The notes: a model not told the origin generated them from the sequence alone. DNA of 64,000 nt from Daldinia sp. FL1419 (GCA_025201765.1 MU623433.1:88863-152862), one strand, 5' to 3'. Positions 11,331-22,631 are shown, counted from the first letter of the stretch. Made by a program: numbers and translations.

Positions 11331-12132
11331 GGCCGCAGCTTTTTTTCATGTTCAGTTAGCCAATTACTTTGCTTGTTTCGTGGAATATTTCTATAACTTA
11401 CAGAGTAAACGCGGCATGGCTTTGCTCTAGTCTCCTTGAATCGAATATGCGCAGCGGAAGACTTGGGAAGGTTGAAGTGTAAAAGCTTAGGAGAGCTTTA
11501 AAGCAGGTACATTGACATTGTACATAACCTAGGTCAATTAGACAACTTTTTGGAAGGTACCCCAAGATCGCGTGTAACACGAGTCCCCACCGTGACTTGA
11601 CATTCAGGGGTCCAGTCCATTGGGTACCTACGTACCTACCCTACAATGACATAATCAGCCTTACGGCCAACTTACCTTACTTATTAGTTGCATATCCTCT
11701 TACAAGTCGAGTGAAATATCGAAAGGGGTAAACTAAACCACATGATTCAAATAGACGTTGGGAGCATACATTATAAGATACTACTACCTACTATAATATT
11801 GTCTGAATGCCTATATCAAAAGTTGGAAACTCTCGATATCACAAGCATAAATCTAGTTAAATTCGAGACATTAAAACGTCGAGGCATCACCAACTCACGG
11901 GTATCGCTCGTATAACGTTCCAAGATTTATGGCAATACAAACGACTAGCCTCCCTATCCTTTAAATAAGTGCTATGGAGAATGAGTATACGGCCTCGTGA
12001 TGCGAATAGTGTTTTACTTCCCAAAAACGCCAATATCATGCAATGTCGAAATGCCCAATAACCACGTGCTATATACAATACGGCATTCGTTGAGTTCTTT
12101 CTCGCTCTTCTAGGGCTCCTTCGGGACCTATC
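11331..12132. other. GAA1 upstream / RBD2 downstream region
   Basis: About 800 bases with no gene seen. A cluster of GGTACCTACGTACCTACC-type words occurs at 11623-11641. It should include the GAA1 promoter and the RBD2 3' UTR. Confidence 0.55.
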
Positions 12133-13163
12133 CTAAGGCCCTAACCTCTGCGTAGAGCCCATCAAGCCTAATGGCGTCATCTGACTGGTTGCATTGCTAG
12201 TAGGCAAGACGCCGAACCTACCGTACGTCTTCTGGTCCACGCTGACGTAGTGCGGCAATCTTCCTAACAGATTAAGACGACCTTCAATCCATCGTAGGAC
12301 CTTCTCGGGGGGTGCAAGGAACTTGAGATAGCCCAGGCCAACTAGATATGATACTGTTAGCGAGATTGCACCAAGATGAAGATGCCCATGGTTCACTTAC
12401 ACAGGTAACCTGTGCCCACACCGCACAGATGACCGAAAAAGCTTGTGTTGGGGATCAGTGCTTCAACTACCAACACCATCATCAGAGGTGTAGTCCATGT
12501 CGGAACATGATGTGTTCCTATCACAAGGTACGGGTTGGTCTTATAAGTTCGGATAGCCTCGATGCCTAGCAAGAGAAAGACCCAGATACTGTCACAACCA
12601 CGTATTAGCATAAGTTCCAACAGAAAAGCATAGGCTGCATATATACCTCGCTCCCATAACGGCGGTATTTCCTTTTATGATGAACTTTTCCCAAATTATA
12701 TAGACTAGGGCTGGGATTGTTGTTAAAGCTACGAGATATGTTAGCTCAAGTTGCGCCCAAGCAATACCATCCAAATAGTTGTACTTACGGCCAAAAAACA
12801 GTGCTAAAGAAGTCAAGGTTCCAAATTCATTTTCGAATCTCTCGAGAAGCGGCGTCAAAGATAGGATGTTGAAGAGGGCGTGGAAGAAGTTAAGGTGGAT
12901 TAATGGAAAAGTATTAACTCGGTACACTATATAGAAATCGCATTAGTCAAGAAGCGCATACACTATAGAAGCAGAAAGCACTGACTAGTCGATAGAGACA
13001 ATTCGCTAGGAATCAAGGCACCCCATTGTCGCACATCCCACGCAGACTGAAGAGAAACGATCCAGAACGAAACCATAACAGCAATCATAGCGCGCGTAAA
13101 CAGCGGCAGGCGAAACACATACGAGCGCGCCCGCAATGTGCTGAAGCCCTGAACGGTAGGCAT
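12133..13163 (-). CDS. RBD2: Rhomboid family serine protease Rbd2
   Basis: Six-helix-type intramembrane serine protease of the Golgi/ER rhomboid subfamily. In fission yeast and Aspergillus the ortholog cleaves the sterol regulatory protein SREBP; here that role is inferred from family only. Five exons on the minus strand: 13163-12986, 12926-12789, 12728-12647, 12588-12401, 12341-12133 (264 aa). Membrane segments start with FTRAMIAVMVSFWIVSL. The NTFPLIHLNFFHALFN segment carries the early HxN-type residues. The active-site serine region is GASIWVFLL (Ser133), and the catalytic histidine is in FFGHLCGVGTGYL (His186). The serine motif GASIW departs from the bacterial GxSG, as is usual in this subfamily. 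All intron phases are consistent. Upstream lies a 4.2 kb gene-poor stretch. Confidence 0.9.
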
Positions 13164-14619
13164 CGTCGGGGTGCGTGGCCGAACCGAGGCACCCGTAGTG
13201 ACGTTGAGAATTGCGATCTGACCACTTTCTCACGCAGGATATAATTGGTCCCTAGCGAAACGCAGCAACACAGAACAACGCGCAAAACCGAACGCGCGCC
13301 CGGGGGAGATTAAACGGCGAGAAGCGTGCAGGATCGGTCCTGCGAGGCTTAGAGCTGTTGAACTCGAATCGCCATCGAACAGGAAAGGGAAAGGGGAAAA
13401 AATAAATTATGGAGGCGAGAATTGGAGAAAGTTGAGTCGTGTGCTTTTGCGGCAGGAAGTCGCAAATCTTGGGCTAGGTAGGTACAAAACTACGTCGGCA
13501 CCGGCACCGGTAGGCAGTTAGTTGCCTGCAGGGGTTTGGTGGTAGCGCGGGTTGCTCGAGGTGCTAGGGAAGATGACAGAACTGATCTTCGGCGTTATCT
13601 TATCCGAGTTACTGATACATAATTGTATATATCTGATACATAGATACATAGATACCTGGGTATGAAGCTTTTAACTAACTATACCCGCACTTTTTCTATC
13701 ATTAACTATCATTATTCACTGAATGCTGCATCTAGAATTCTATCTTCGACGGAATTATACGTGCGAAGAGGCCGTTTGCTTCCGAGAATGAGAAACGGAC
13801 ACCATTGCAATAGGCAATACGAAAGTCAAGTACTAAAAAAATCTAATGCCATCATAAAATAGGCAATGCATTGGGATGGTGTATGTAAGAGGTCTAGTAA
13901 ATATTTGTATTCAAAAATGGAAGCAACAAAAACCCAAATAAATCGTACAATAATTACGCCTACATGCGCGCAAAAATAAAGTTCGATTTAAGAGCAAAAA
14001 TAGCTATGCATGTGTAGGATTGGATTGTTGTGCGGGTGTAAAAAGTAGGAAAAATAGACCAGCAAAACAAAATTGAATCTGGGCACTCCAGAGTATTGTT
14101 TCCAAAGATTAGTGTAAAGGAGCATTGTGGGTTACACAAGGTTGAGTCAGGTAAAAGGCATGAGTCAAGTACTTTTATGCAATCCCGCTCCTAATTGTTT
14201 TGGTTGTAATTTAGGTATATAACCTTAAGCCCCGTCCGAAGAATACCCGACCAATGAGGGTTTGGCACAGTAAATGGAGGGATATTCTGCTACCCTTAAT
14301 AGAATGGAGCATACATAGGTTATGAGGCAAGTTACCTATATTATCAGGCTACCTATGAGAGAGAATGAGCGAGCCTACGTCGTCGTATATATATAAGAAC
14401 TATATAAGAACTGCGGGTGCGCGGCGTTACATATTCAACAACCCCCTATATACCAGCCACACATATTCTAGTAGATCTAATCCATCCTTTAATCCACAAC
14501 AGGCTTAAGAATATAAAGTCAAGGAATACTCTATAGGAAGCCTCTATATCTACGACTATACAATATAGGCAGCACTGCTGCTATGTAAGAACATAAGTAG
14601 CCATCTTAGGAACCTCGTC
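13164..14619. other. Gene-poor region upstream of RBD2
   Basis: About 1.45 kb with no supported gene. It should hold the RBD2 promoter. The right half is AT-rich and low in coding character, and contains one copy of a dispersed repeat (14318-14482) listed separately. Confidence 0.5.
14318..14482. repeat. Dispersed repeat, copy A (partner at 28941-29062)
   Basis: It opens with GGTTATGAGGCAAGTTACC and closes with CCAGCCACACATATTC. The same two boxes occur in the same order at 28941-29062. Where the two copies align without gaps, most differences are C/T or G/A. Copy A contains an extra segment with two ATATAAGAACT words. This is probably a fragment of an LTR or other transposon remnant; no coding part was identified. 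Confidence 0.5.
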
Positions 14620-15877
14620 TATGCCAAACCAAGATGCATAAGCCAGAAATTCCAGGTATCTCAAAGTTTGAATGGATATTTGAGCCCAGCTGACCTATCG
14701 TTAGACCACTATACTGGCTGGGAAAATGACCCAGTCATGCGAGATTAAACTATAGCCTACATGGAACGGGCTCTAGCTATTGTCAGCTACGGTAGCAGTC
14801 TACTTTTCCTAACAGACACTAGACACCCCTGGCGAGGATATGGCTTTGGCCATGATGCCAAGGTTGTCAGGGCTCTAGCCTGTGCTACATATAGAACAAA
14901 GAACTTGTTCTATATGTAGCTGCCTTTAGCCATAGTTGTAGATAGGTTCCTCGCGGAACAACGAAGTTGTTTCCTTGCTTCTTGGTCCGCCTCGTGACAA
15001 AGGTCAACATCTTTGAGCTCCAAGGGGATCATTATGGCAAGGGCGTGCAACTCGATTTGAACGACCCGAAGGATATGCTGATGTATCTTCAGGATACACC
15101 AAAAGATGGAACATCTAACCTAAAAACATTAAGCGGCGGGTAATTCTCTTGGAGGATATGCGTCCTCGGATAATCGAGCTCTTGGGGTGAAACTCGATAT
15201 TCCATCTCAGTTTTTCCTAGCCCACTGCGATAAATATTTAGATCTCAACGTTATTGATAATTGATACGCCAGGAAAGACAATTCGACCTACTGGAATGTT
15301 CCGGTACCACGATGGCGTTCTCTACCTGAGGACTTGCATAATGGGGCATATCGTCTTGAGGCTGGGAACTTCTCCCGTGACGACTATCACCGGAGCACGC
15401 CGAGAGAATCGATTACTTTCGAAGGTCTCGTATCATACCGGGGTAAAAACTATGGTCCTGATTCATGGATTGGCACGTAGAGCGTATCTTCACCTTGTGG
15501 ATTAGTATGTTGTACGCTAACGATCAAACCGTGCAGCTGTCATATTGATGGATCCGTACGAGAGTTACCTTCGTCCGAAATAAAGCAACCCCTTTATTAA
15601 CACAGACCGCTACGCTCTAGGTGACATGACTTCTAGTCGAAGCTATTTTTACGAAGTAATAGACACAAGCCAGGGATTAGATATCAGTCCACCACACAGC
15701 CGCTCTACCTACAATGCTGTAGTTGCAGCTTACAGCTCAAAGCTTTCGGGCAAGCTATCGCACTCAAATGATCCATTCATAGGCACAACATTTGTTCGAA
15801 GCATCATCCGTTCTGCGTGGGAAGATTTCATTATCCGTCACGAATTAGACTCCCTCGATATGGTTGCCGGTGTCTAA
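14620..15877 (+). pseudogene. Decayed protein-coding gene with several frameshifts and stops
   Basis: Coding-like peptide segments follow each other on the plus strand but in changing frames. About 14640-14913 reads LSPADLSLDHYTGWEN and later LLFLTDTRHPWRGYGFGHDA with an in-frame TAA. From 15000 another frame reads KVNIFELQGDHYGKG. At about 15132-15187 a third frame reads RRVILLEDMRPRIIELLG. From 15187 the next frame reads VKLDIPSQFFLAHCDKYLDL, then a TGA, then VPVPRWRSLPEDLHNGAYRL. After another shift, TLWIT continues through a 32-nt intron-like stretch (GTATGT...GCTAAC...CAG, 15506-15537) into VILMDPYESYLRPK, a TAA, and a final 252-base open stretch to 15877. The family is not recognised; it resembles large fungal hypothetical proteins with a C-terminal CorA-like part, but that is a weak impression. 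A perfect 16-bp inverted repeat (14884-14920) interrupts it. Confidence 0.6.
14884..14920. repeat. Perfect 16-bp inverted repeat with 5-nt loop
   Basis: GCTACATATAGAACAA (14884-14899) and its exact reverse complement (14905-14920) flank AGAAC. The arms lie inside the decayed gene; the left arm reads in one frame as CATYRT, and the right arm looks like a short inverted duplication that contributes a stop. Confidence 0.9.
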
Positions 15878-17371
15878 ATAAAACATGAAATACCCGAGTT
15901 CGGGGCGCCAAATATTAGCGAATCTCAAGGGAATGAAGTATCTCCGGATATTAATATCATCAGTGCATATCAATGTTTCACTCGGAGATGGCCAAAGGGT
16001 CCAAGAATGAAAGGATCTTATTAATTCCATCATGTGGAAATTCCGCTGTAGAAATGCATTTTCATCGCCTATCTTAAAACAGGTATCAATTCGTTTAGCA
16101 TACATATCTTATAGCCACGATATAATAACCCCTCCTCAAAACTGGGGCGTTTGCGTAGGCCGTACTGTCAGGGAATGAGTGAGAATTAGTTAGGGAAGGG
16201 AGTAAGTCTCCCGTATCGTGAGTATATAAAGAGCGCGCGGCACCCTCGCTGTGAGAAGATTAAGCATTACCAACTTAATAAATAAAAGCCTATATAGTTA
16301 GGTGACGAACTGTGGTGATAAGAGGCGCGATGACATCGACCACGAATAGCCTTGTGCCTATTAGCGATAATAAGTGCGAAGGAAAGATATAAATATATAC
16401 CTCTTACCATCAATTGTCGGACCATTTAAGACCCCCACGGTATAAATGCCAGTAGCATCACGCTGAGTATAGGTGGAACTATCAAAACTGTAGCCGAGTT
16501 AACTAATCGCGGGATACTGGTTATATCGAAGTGTTTGAAAGGCGGGATGTATACCAAAAAACTGACGATACTATTAACGGGTGTGATCCCTGTGATGCAA
16601 ATACATGGAGTAAAGAAGTACCCCTGAATTCCGAAATAAAATCACATCTTCGCCTTTTACTTCTATTTTTCCATTGCGCCCAGCGGGGCTAGATATTTCC
16701 TCTTGATCCAGCGATGTCACCTTCACGCAGCTGTCTTCAGGTCACCTATGTCTGCAGTGTCAGGGTTTTGACATTCGACGCATTCCAGCTGCCTGCGACC
16801 CAGAATCCGGGTTAGCACAGCCACGATTGGCCCTCTCATTCGACAATATATTATATCGCAATGCTACCGTAACTATTTCTATACGTGCCGTCGACTTGTA
16901 GTTGGTAATATCCACAATTAACTACAAATATAAGTAAGCTACCTACTTGTATGGAAATGCTTGGAGAAAACATGTATATGTATTTGGGTAACTACCTACA
17001 TCCTAGTGCATGTACCTACCTACCGTGCTGTGTACCTATCATTGTATGTGATTACGTACTACCTAAGACCCCGCATTCCGTCAATAAGGTACTGTGTACA
17101 ATACGTACATCCTAGTAGTACCTAGGTATGGACATAGGTACCTAGGTAGGCGGGGTCAAAACAATGTACCCGATCAATATTCGAAGCGGGGCTCGAAACC
17201 AAACGACCTTTGTCTGCAGACCATCTAGGTTAACCTTAATAATTAACCCAAGATCCAAACAAGATCGCATATCTGGAACGTCGAACCCAAGGTAACGAGC
17301 CATCAAGGTCCGCATCTCCATACAAACTTATCTACTAAAAATTCAAGTCACCTGCTACATACCTAGTCACC
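15878..17371. other. Gene-poor region upstream of HNT1
   Basis: About 1.5 kb with no supported gene. The last 450 bases (about 16920-17160) are dense in TACCTA/TAGGTA words. An 8-bp inverted repeat, GACCCCGC (17067-17074) and GCGGGGTC (17150-17157), brackets part of this block. The HNT1 promoter is presumably at the right end. Confidence 0.5.
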
Positions 17372-18185
17372 ATGGCTGCTTGCATCTTTTGCAGGATCAT
17401 CAAGGGTAAGCTCGGTTTCTCATCTCATGCTTCACTTTGAATTATAATAAAACGAGCGGTCCGACATGACCTACGATTGTATACCTACGCATGTTATAAG
17501 CGTCTTGTATCGTTACCTCTCATATAAGTCTTTATGAGCTATACACATATCTAGATACCCAAGGTATACAACTACCTAACTAGCAGCCAATTAGGAGAGA
17601 TCCCCTCCTTCAAGCTCTTCGAGAGCGACAAGACCTTTGCGTTCCTCGATATCAACCCTCTGAGCAGGGGCCACGCCGTAAGATCCCCTCTCCCCCCCTA
17701 TCCTATCCCAACCCCAATTCTATAAACAGGTCACACAAGACTCAAACACCCATCTAACAACCACCCAGCTCGTCATCCCCAAGTTCCACGGCGCCAAGCT
17801 AGCCGACATCCCCGACGACCAGCTCAGCGAGATCCTCCCCGTGGCCAAGAAACTCGTCGCCGCCACCGGCGCCACCAACTACAACATCCTGCAGAACAAC
17901 GGCCGCATTGCCCACCAGGTCGTCGACCACGTGAGTTATCCAACCCAACGTCGGGAGAACGAGCACGTTAGGAGTATCTTGCTAACTACCTATACACATC
18001 TGTACTATAGGTTCACTTTCACATGGTAAGGAATTCCCTTGAGTTATAGATCTTGTAGGTCCACTAACATATGCTAGATCCCCAAGCCTAACGAGGAGCA
18101 AGGACTCGGAATAGGCTGGCCCCAGCAGCCGACGGACATGGACGCTCTTAAGGCTCTCTACGAGGAGATCAAGGCCAAGATGTGA
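17372..18185 (+). CDS. HNT1: HIT-family nucleotide hydrolase (HINT/Hnt1 type)
   Basis: Small histidine-triad purine nucleoside phosphoramidase, a homodimeric hydrolase of AMP-linked amides. Five exons, 17372-17405, 17595-17677, 17769-17930, 18011-18025, 18078-18185, give 133 aa. The N-terminus has the Cys pair ACIFCRIIKGEIPSF, then FESDKTFAFLDINPLSRGHALVIPK, and the triad H-V-H-F-H-M (His93, His95, His97) followed by IPKP. The triad is split: His93 closes exon 3, and the 15-nt exon 4 (VHFHM) supplies the other two histidines, including the expected nucleophile His95. Introns are small relative to the 402-base coding length, yet make up half the gene. The 3' end converges on the CRAL-TRIO gene. 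Confidence 0.93.
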
Positions 18186-18305
18186 AGACGGTATATTTCA
18201 CGAACCGTCCTCTAATGTAGCTATACCTCCTATTTTATGGCCAAACATCTAAGTAGCCGTTTGTCTAGTTGATAGGCAGACGCTCAACCTAGAGAATTAG
18301 CAATG

Positions 18306-18328
18306 AAAAAAAAAAAAAAAAAAAAAAA
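18306..18328. repeat. Poly(A) run of 23
   Basis: An uninterrupted A tract followed by GAAAAGAAAAAG, in the 279-base gap between the 3' ends of HNT1 and the CRAL-TRIO gene. It may be a homopolymer expansion in the 3' UTR. Confidence 0.9.
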
Positions 18329-18464
18329 GAAAAGAAAAAGGGAAATTACACGTTCCCGTCATCGCTTTCGGTAATATTTAATGCCTAGTCTATGCTAATC
18401 GCCCACTCCAATACCCTTGTTATTGATATATTCCAATCCTCTGCTTCTACATTAGTCTTTTCTT

Positions 18465-20521
18465 CTAATCAACATCGTCCGTTGACGTCTCCCCCGCTGC
18501 CAATGCCGCCTTTACTCCGTTAGTGCTCTTCGAAGGGTAATAGTCGAGGGTTCCGTCGGGCTTGATGACACCTATCCTGTCGTAGAAAGATCTCGACCTG
18601 ATGTATGAATCCAAGTGCCAGTATTGTTCCCTTAGGTTCTTGGCGATTGTGTTTCGCTCCGAGTGGATAGCTGCCCTCTTCGTGGCGTCTGTTTCGTTAA
18701 TCCACTCGATCGTCTTGCTTTCGTAGTCTTCGTACAGAGCTTCGCGCTCCTGCAAAAGCTTCTCTTTCGTTTCCAAATCCTTCATCTTGGCGTTCTCGCC
18801 TGGTACCGGCTCTACGTACTTATACGTATAGCCGGATGTGCCTTCCAATTCATCGGGAAGCCTCTCCTTGGCAACGAATTCCTCCAAGTCCTTAACCGTA
18901 TTGGTGAAATGGACTTTGCCGGCAACTACTGGGTCTAGCCATCCCCGAAGAATCTTCCAGATACCTGTGTATCGGGTTAGAGCGTATATCCTTGAAATAT
19001 AATGCGCGAGGTGGCAAACCTTGAAAGACCCATGGGGCCTTGTGGACAAGAACAACACCCAGACTCTCGGGATAATTAGCTTCAAAGCATTTTATCATAA
19101 ACTTCACAGGTGTGTAATCCTGGTAGATATTAGCTCGGCCCACCCCAGACGCATTTAACCTCCAACTTACCATGTTAGCTAGTGAGAAGCCAGTCAGGTC
19201 AAAAACCACACACTGATAATGTTAGTTTCTGAACAACTATATATAGTTGGAATATACCACTCACAGCAGTGTCAACGGGCGGTTGAAGCATAAACCGTGT
19301 CGTTTCGATCAAATAAACAGTAAATCGTTCCAAGCCCTCTTCGGATTGTTCACCTGCCCTGTGCAGGCGAGCCCTAACAATGCAGATCGGCCTTCCTGTT
19401 TTATCGGTGCCGTAGCAATAACTCTTTCCCATGCGTAATTGGGCTAAGAAGTCTTGTGCCACCTTTTTGGTCTTTTCGTCGCTGCTTTTCTCGTTAACGG
19501 CGGCAAGCTCCTCGCCGTTCGCCAGAACTTCGTCATCAACGTGAGCTTCTGAGCACCTCCAATTCATAGTCGACATTAGCATAACAAGGGCCCTTTGGAG
19601 GTCCCATTTCCTGGCTCTTAAGAACCGCAGGAAAAGAGCATCAGGATGGTCATGCTTGACCATAGACCAGATCGTGGCTCTTATTTGTTCTGGGGAGTGC
19701 GTGGCCAAGGTCTCGAGGTACGCCTTATTCTCACCCCATTTGTCTTCCGGATCGTTTTCCTTGATATTATCCAAGGCGGGGGCTTTAGCAGGCGCTGCGC
19801 CATCCTTGCTCTTGTCCTTCTTCTTCTTAAAGATAGACATCCGACTCTTTTTAGTTTTTTCGGGTCCCGCGGCACCCGTTTTCCCCTGGCTCTCCGAAGC
19901 GTTGTCCGTCTCCCCGGAAGCCTCCTCGCCTAGAACACCGCATACGTTCAAGAACATCTCCCAGAACTTGCGTAGCTTCTCTTCTTCCTCAGGGGTCAAG
20001 TTCCCCGGCCTACCCGGAAGAGGATCCATGTCTTCCTCAACGGGTTCGCTGGAATAAGCTCCAGCAACGTCTTTAGATATTGGCGATGCTTCCGTATGAG
20101 AAGGTACTACACCGTATAGAACTGTAGCGCCAAATACGAGTAAAGGTACAAAATATAGCGCAGATGAGATTTGGCTCTGTAAGCACCGATCACGCCTCTG
20201 TTTGTATCTTGAAAACTGTTGCCTTTTTAAGTGAGCTTTTCCTTGAAACGAAAATGATGATACGCAAAAATTGCGACTACAAGTAGGGCCTCTGGGATGT
20301 AGTAATAGTGACCCGCGGGGCTGTGCAGAATTTGATGACGGACGAGTCAGAAGGAGGGCGGGGCTAGAGAATGCGCGCGAGGTTTTTGTTGAAGGATGAA
20401 GGAAAAGAGAGCGTTGTAAATTGGAGGCTTGATGGGTTGAGAGACTACTGACAATAAAGTAGAGTCTCGAAACTGTGGAGAATAGAAATGGTTGCGGTAC
20501 AAGAGGCGTTGGTGTCTTCAT
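18465..20521 (-). CDS. CRAL-TRIO (Sec14-like) lipid-transfer domain protein with long N-terminus
   Basis: Sec14-superfamily protein, likely a phosphatidylinositol or related lipid transfer protein of the CSR1 group. Four exons on the minus strand: 20521-19265, 19212-19171, 19119-19020, 18964-18465 (632 aa from the first ATG). The CRAL-TRIO N-terminal helices contain DALFLRFLRARKWDLQRALVM. The lipid-binding domain spans MGKSYCYGTDKTGRPICIVRAR, CVVFDLTGFSLANMDY, MIKCFEANYPESLGVVLVHKAPWVF and IWKILRGWLDP. The C-terminal part is charged and helical. The first 165 residues are Ser/Arg-rich and low in acidic residues, with one hydrophobic segment at about 118-139 (LYFVPLLVFGATVLYG), like a mitochondrial presequence plus membrane anchor. 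If that part is untranslated, the next in-frame ATG at 20029 gives MDPLPGRPGNLTPEEEEKL, a common start of this family. The start is therefore uncertain; the frame upstream of 20521 continues only from GTG. Confidence 0.82.
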
Positions 20522-21684
20522 AAGGTCCCAAGATAGTGCGCGAAGAAGTTGTAGCACAAATGTCCGACGGAGCCGAACTACCTTTTACAAATTGAGGCTG
20601 GCTGGGCTGGCTGGGCTTGCTGGGCTTGCCGGGCTGGTCTTTGGCCTGGCTGATTATCATCTGGGGGCGGGATCAGCCCCGTCGCAAAGTTCCCCGGTTC
20701 GCTGACAAGACGCGAATCAACGGTACACTTTTTTAAACAAGGGGATTTTACTAAGACATAAGAGGTCCGAGTGATTGGAGAGATTGGGCCAAGCTTGTGC
20801 GAAACGTATGAACGAATTGCTGTTGTAACTTGTATGCTTGCTGCCGTATCCCTTTGCTTAATCCAACGTATAGAAACCGAGTACGAGAAGCCGTACGAGT
20901 CGATCTAGTTAATCCACTTAAGCAACTAAAATGTAAAAAGAGAAGCAGGGTGGTATTCGAATGCAAAGGTACATATGTGAATATGTAAGATATTGTCCAA
21001 TAATTGTTTTATATATGTCTCGGCTCTCAAGCTCTAGGCGCATTCAAACGCTTGAAGTTTGGATGATGCGCAGCGAATAGTGATATGCGGGAAGAAGCCG
21101 ATCGTTAAAAAGACGGGTAGAAAAAAGGCGTCTGCACAACTCTCCAAGTTTGGGACAATCGAATTCTTTTTACTATTGCTTTAGTGCGCCCCCCAAAAAA
21201 GAAGAAGAAAAAGTAGACTAAATCTATGTAGAAGGAACTGAGTACATTTTACGACCTAGCGGATGGAGTTATGCCATTACCTATGCGAATCTACGTTTTT
21301 TTTTTTTTTTTTTCTCTTAGATGAGCTGCCCCGGGCTGCTTCTAGCCGCTGTGCATCAGGTGCATCCGTCCCTTCCTTTCCAGATATTAGGTACAGTTTA
21401 CGTCATGTCGGGGTTCTAGGTACCACTTTTACTTAAGGGGCAGCATCTAAATAGCAGTTTAGCACGTGTCCAATACCTTGAACTTTCGGCGGTAACCCCA
21501 CTACATCTCGTGCGTACCCTGCCAGCCTTAATCGGTCCTTGCCAAGCGTCGATTCAATTGAATGTTGATTGTTGAACATTCCATCTCCAAAGGCTTTCTC
21601 AGGCCACGCTTCAACTAATCCACGATACCTAAAATCAGTCAAAATAAGGATCGTATATTTAGTACCATAGTAGATTCGGTAGCT
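20522..21684. promoter_or_regulatory. Divergent intergenic region CRAL-TRIO gene / DAM1
   Basis: 1.16 kb between two divergent genes. A GC-rich tandem block built on GGCTGGCTGGGCTTGCTG-like units lies at about 20596-20638, just upstream of the CRAL-TRIO gene. A T-run is at about 21297-21313. No additional gene is seen. Confidence 0.5.
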
Positions 21685-22425
21685 ATGTCGACAAACGAAG
21701 GGCACGATAGCGTGCGGCGACCGCGCTCCACGTCGCGTTCGCGTCCTACAACTCCTCTTCGCCCCTCTTCTCGTTCCTCGTTTCGCGAATCCGCTCAGCG
21801 TAGCGTCCAAGATGGCGAGGCCTTCCCGCTGAGCGCCTTCGAGCCCGCATTTGCCGAGTTCTCTGATGCTATGGCCGACCTGGAGGCGAACATGATGCAT
21901 TTCCAACTAATGCACGAGAGTCTCTCCCGATTCAGCGAGAGCTTCGCAAGCTTCATGTACGGATTGAATATGAATGCCTTCTGCGTCGACTTCTCAGAGG
22001 TAAATATTCTTCCACGTCTACGGCATATCGAGCCTAAATCCTAACCATTAAATCGCAGGGACCGATTCCTGAGTCATTCCGTAGAGCCAAGCTTAGAGAA
22101 GAGCAATCACCTCCAGCAGCAGCAGTCCGATCTCGAAGCACAGAGCGAGGCGAACTAGATGGAGAGACAACGTTCATGTATGTGCATTTAGTGCGAGGCC
22201 GCGAGCCAACACTAATTATCTATCTGTAGGACTACGGACACCTCCTTCGTAGAGAACCCTCCGACCCTGTCCAAGCCGACTCCCAAGAAGTTTGCGACGT
22301 CGGATGTTCGCCAATCCCGTCTCCCCCCTCCCTCTAAAACCGGTCCGCAGGCAAGGGGACGGGGCGGAACGGGTCGCGGCCGCACAAGTGGCCTCGTTCG
22401 GCCAAGAGCTCGCGGTTTGCGATAA
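21685..22425 (+). CDS. DAM1: DASH/Dam1 complex subunit Dam1
   Basis: Outer-kinetochore DASH ring subunit that couples kinetochores to microtubules; in yeast it is the Aurora B target. Three exons, 21685-21999, 22059-22177, 22230-22425, give 209 aa. A Ser/Arg-rich N-terminus (RRPRSTSRSRPTTPLRPSSR) precedes the conserved helical Dam1 core at about residues 47-105: FAEFSDAMADLEANMMHFQ, HESLSRFSESFASFMYGLNMNAFCVDF. Exon 2 begins GPIPESFRRAK, the usual motif right after the core. The C-terminus is basic, ending in an RGRGGTGRGRTSG stretch, which could contact microtubules. The reading frame is open past both introns in other frames only. The 3' end converges on BUD20 with 206 bases between. Confidence 0.9.
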
Positions 22426-22631
22426 ACGAGGTAGACGCTTTATCAAACCCCCTAGATATCACGATTTCATGACCCAATTGTTGGCTCGATTCGGCCAGGG
22501 GATGTTTTAGGTAATATTGCACTGGCGCATTAAATAAGACGCCCAAATTGTGCTCAATTAATAACGCTCATGAATATATCAACGCCGTAGACGCCTATCC
22601 CGAGAAAATTTTCGCGGCGAGAGCTGATCAC

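Noticed and set aside
9338..11430. Plus-strand open frames antisense to GAA1
   Set aside because: They mirror the coding bias of GAA1 on the other strand and have no independent evidence.
15254..15505. 83-codon open frame in the decayed gene
   Set aside because: The neighbouring frame across the same bases gives much more protein-like sequence (VPVPRWRSLPEDL onward), so this frame is a shadow.
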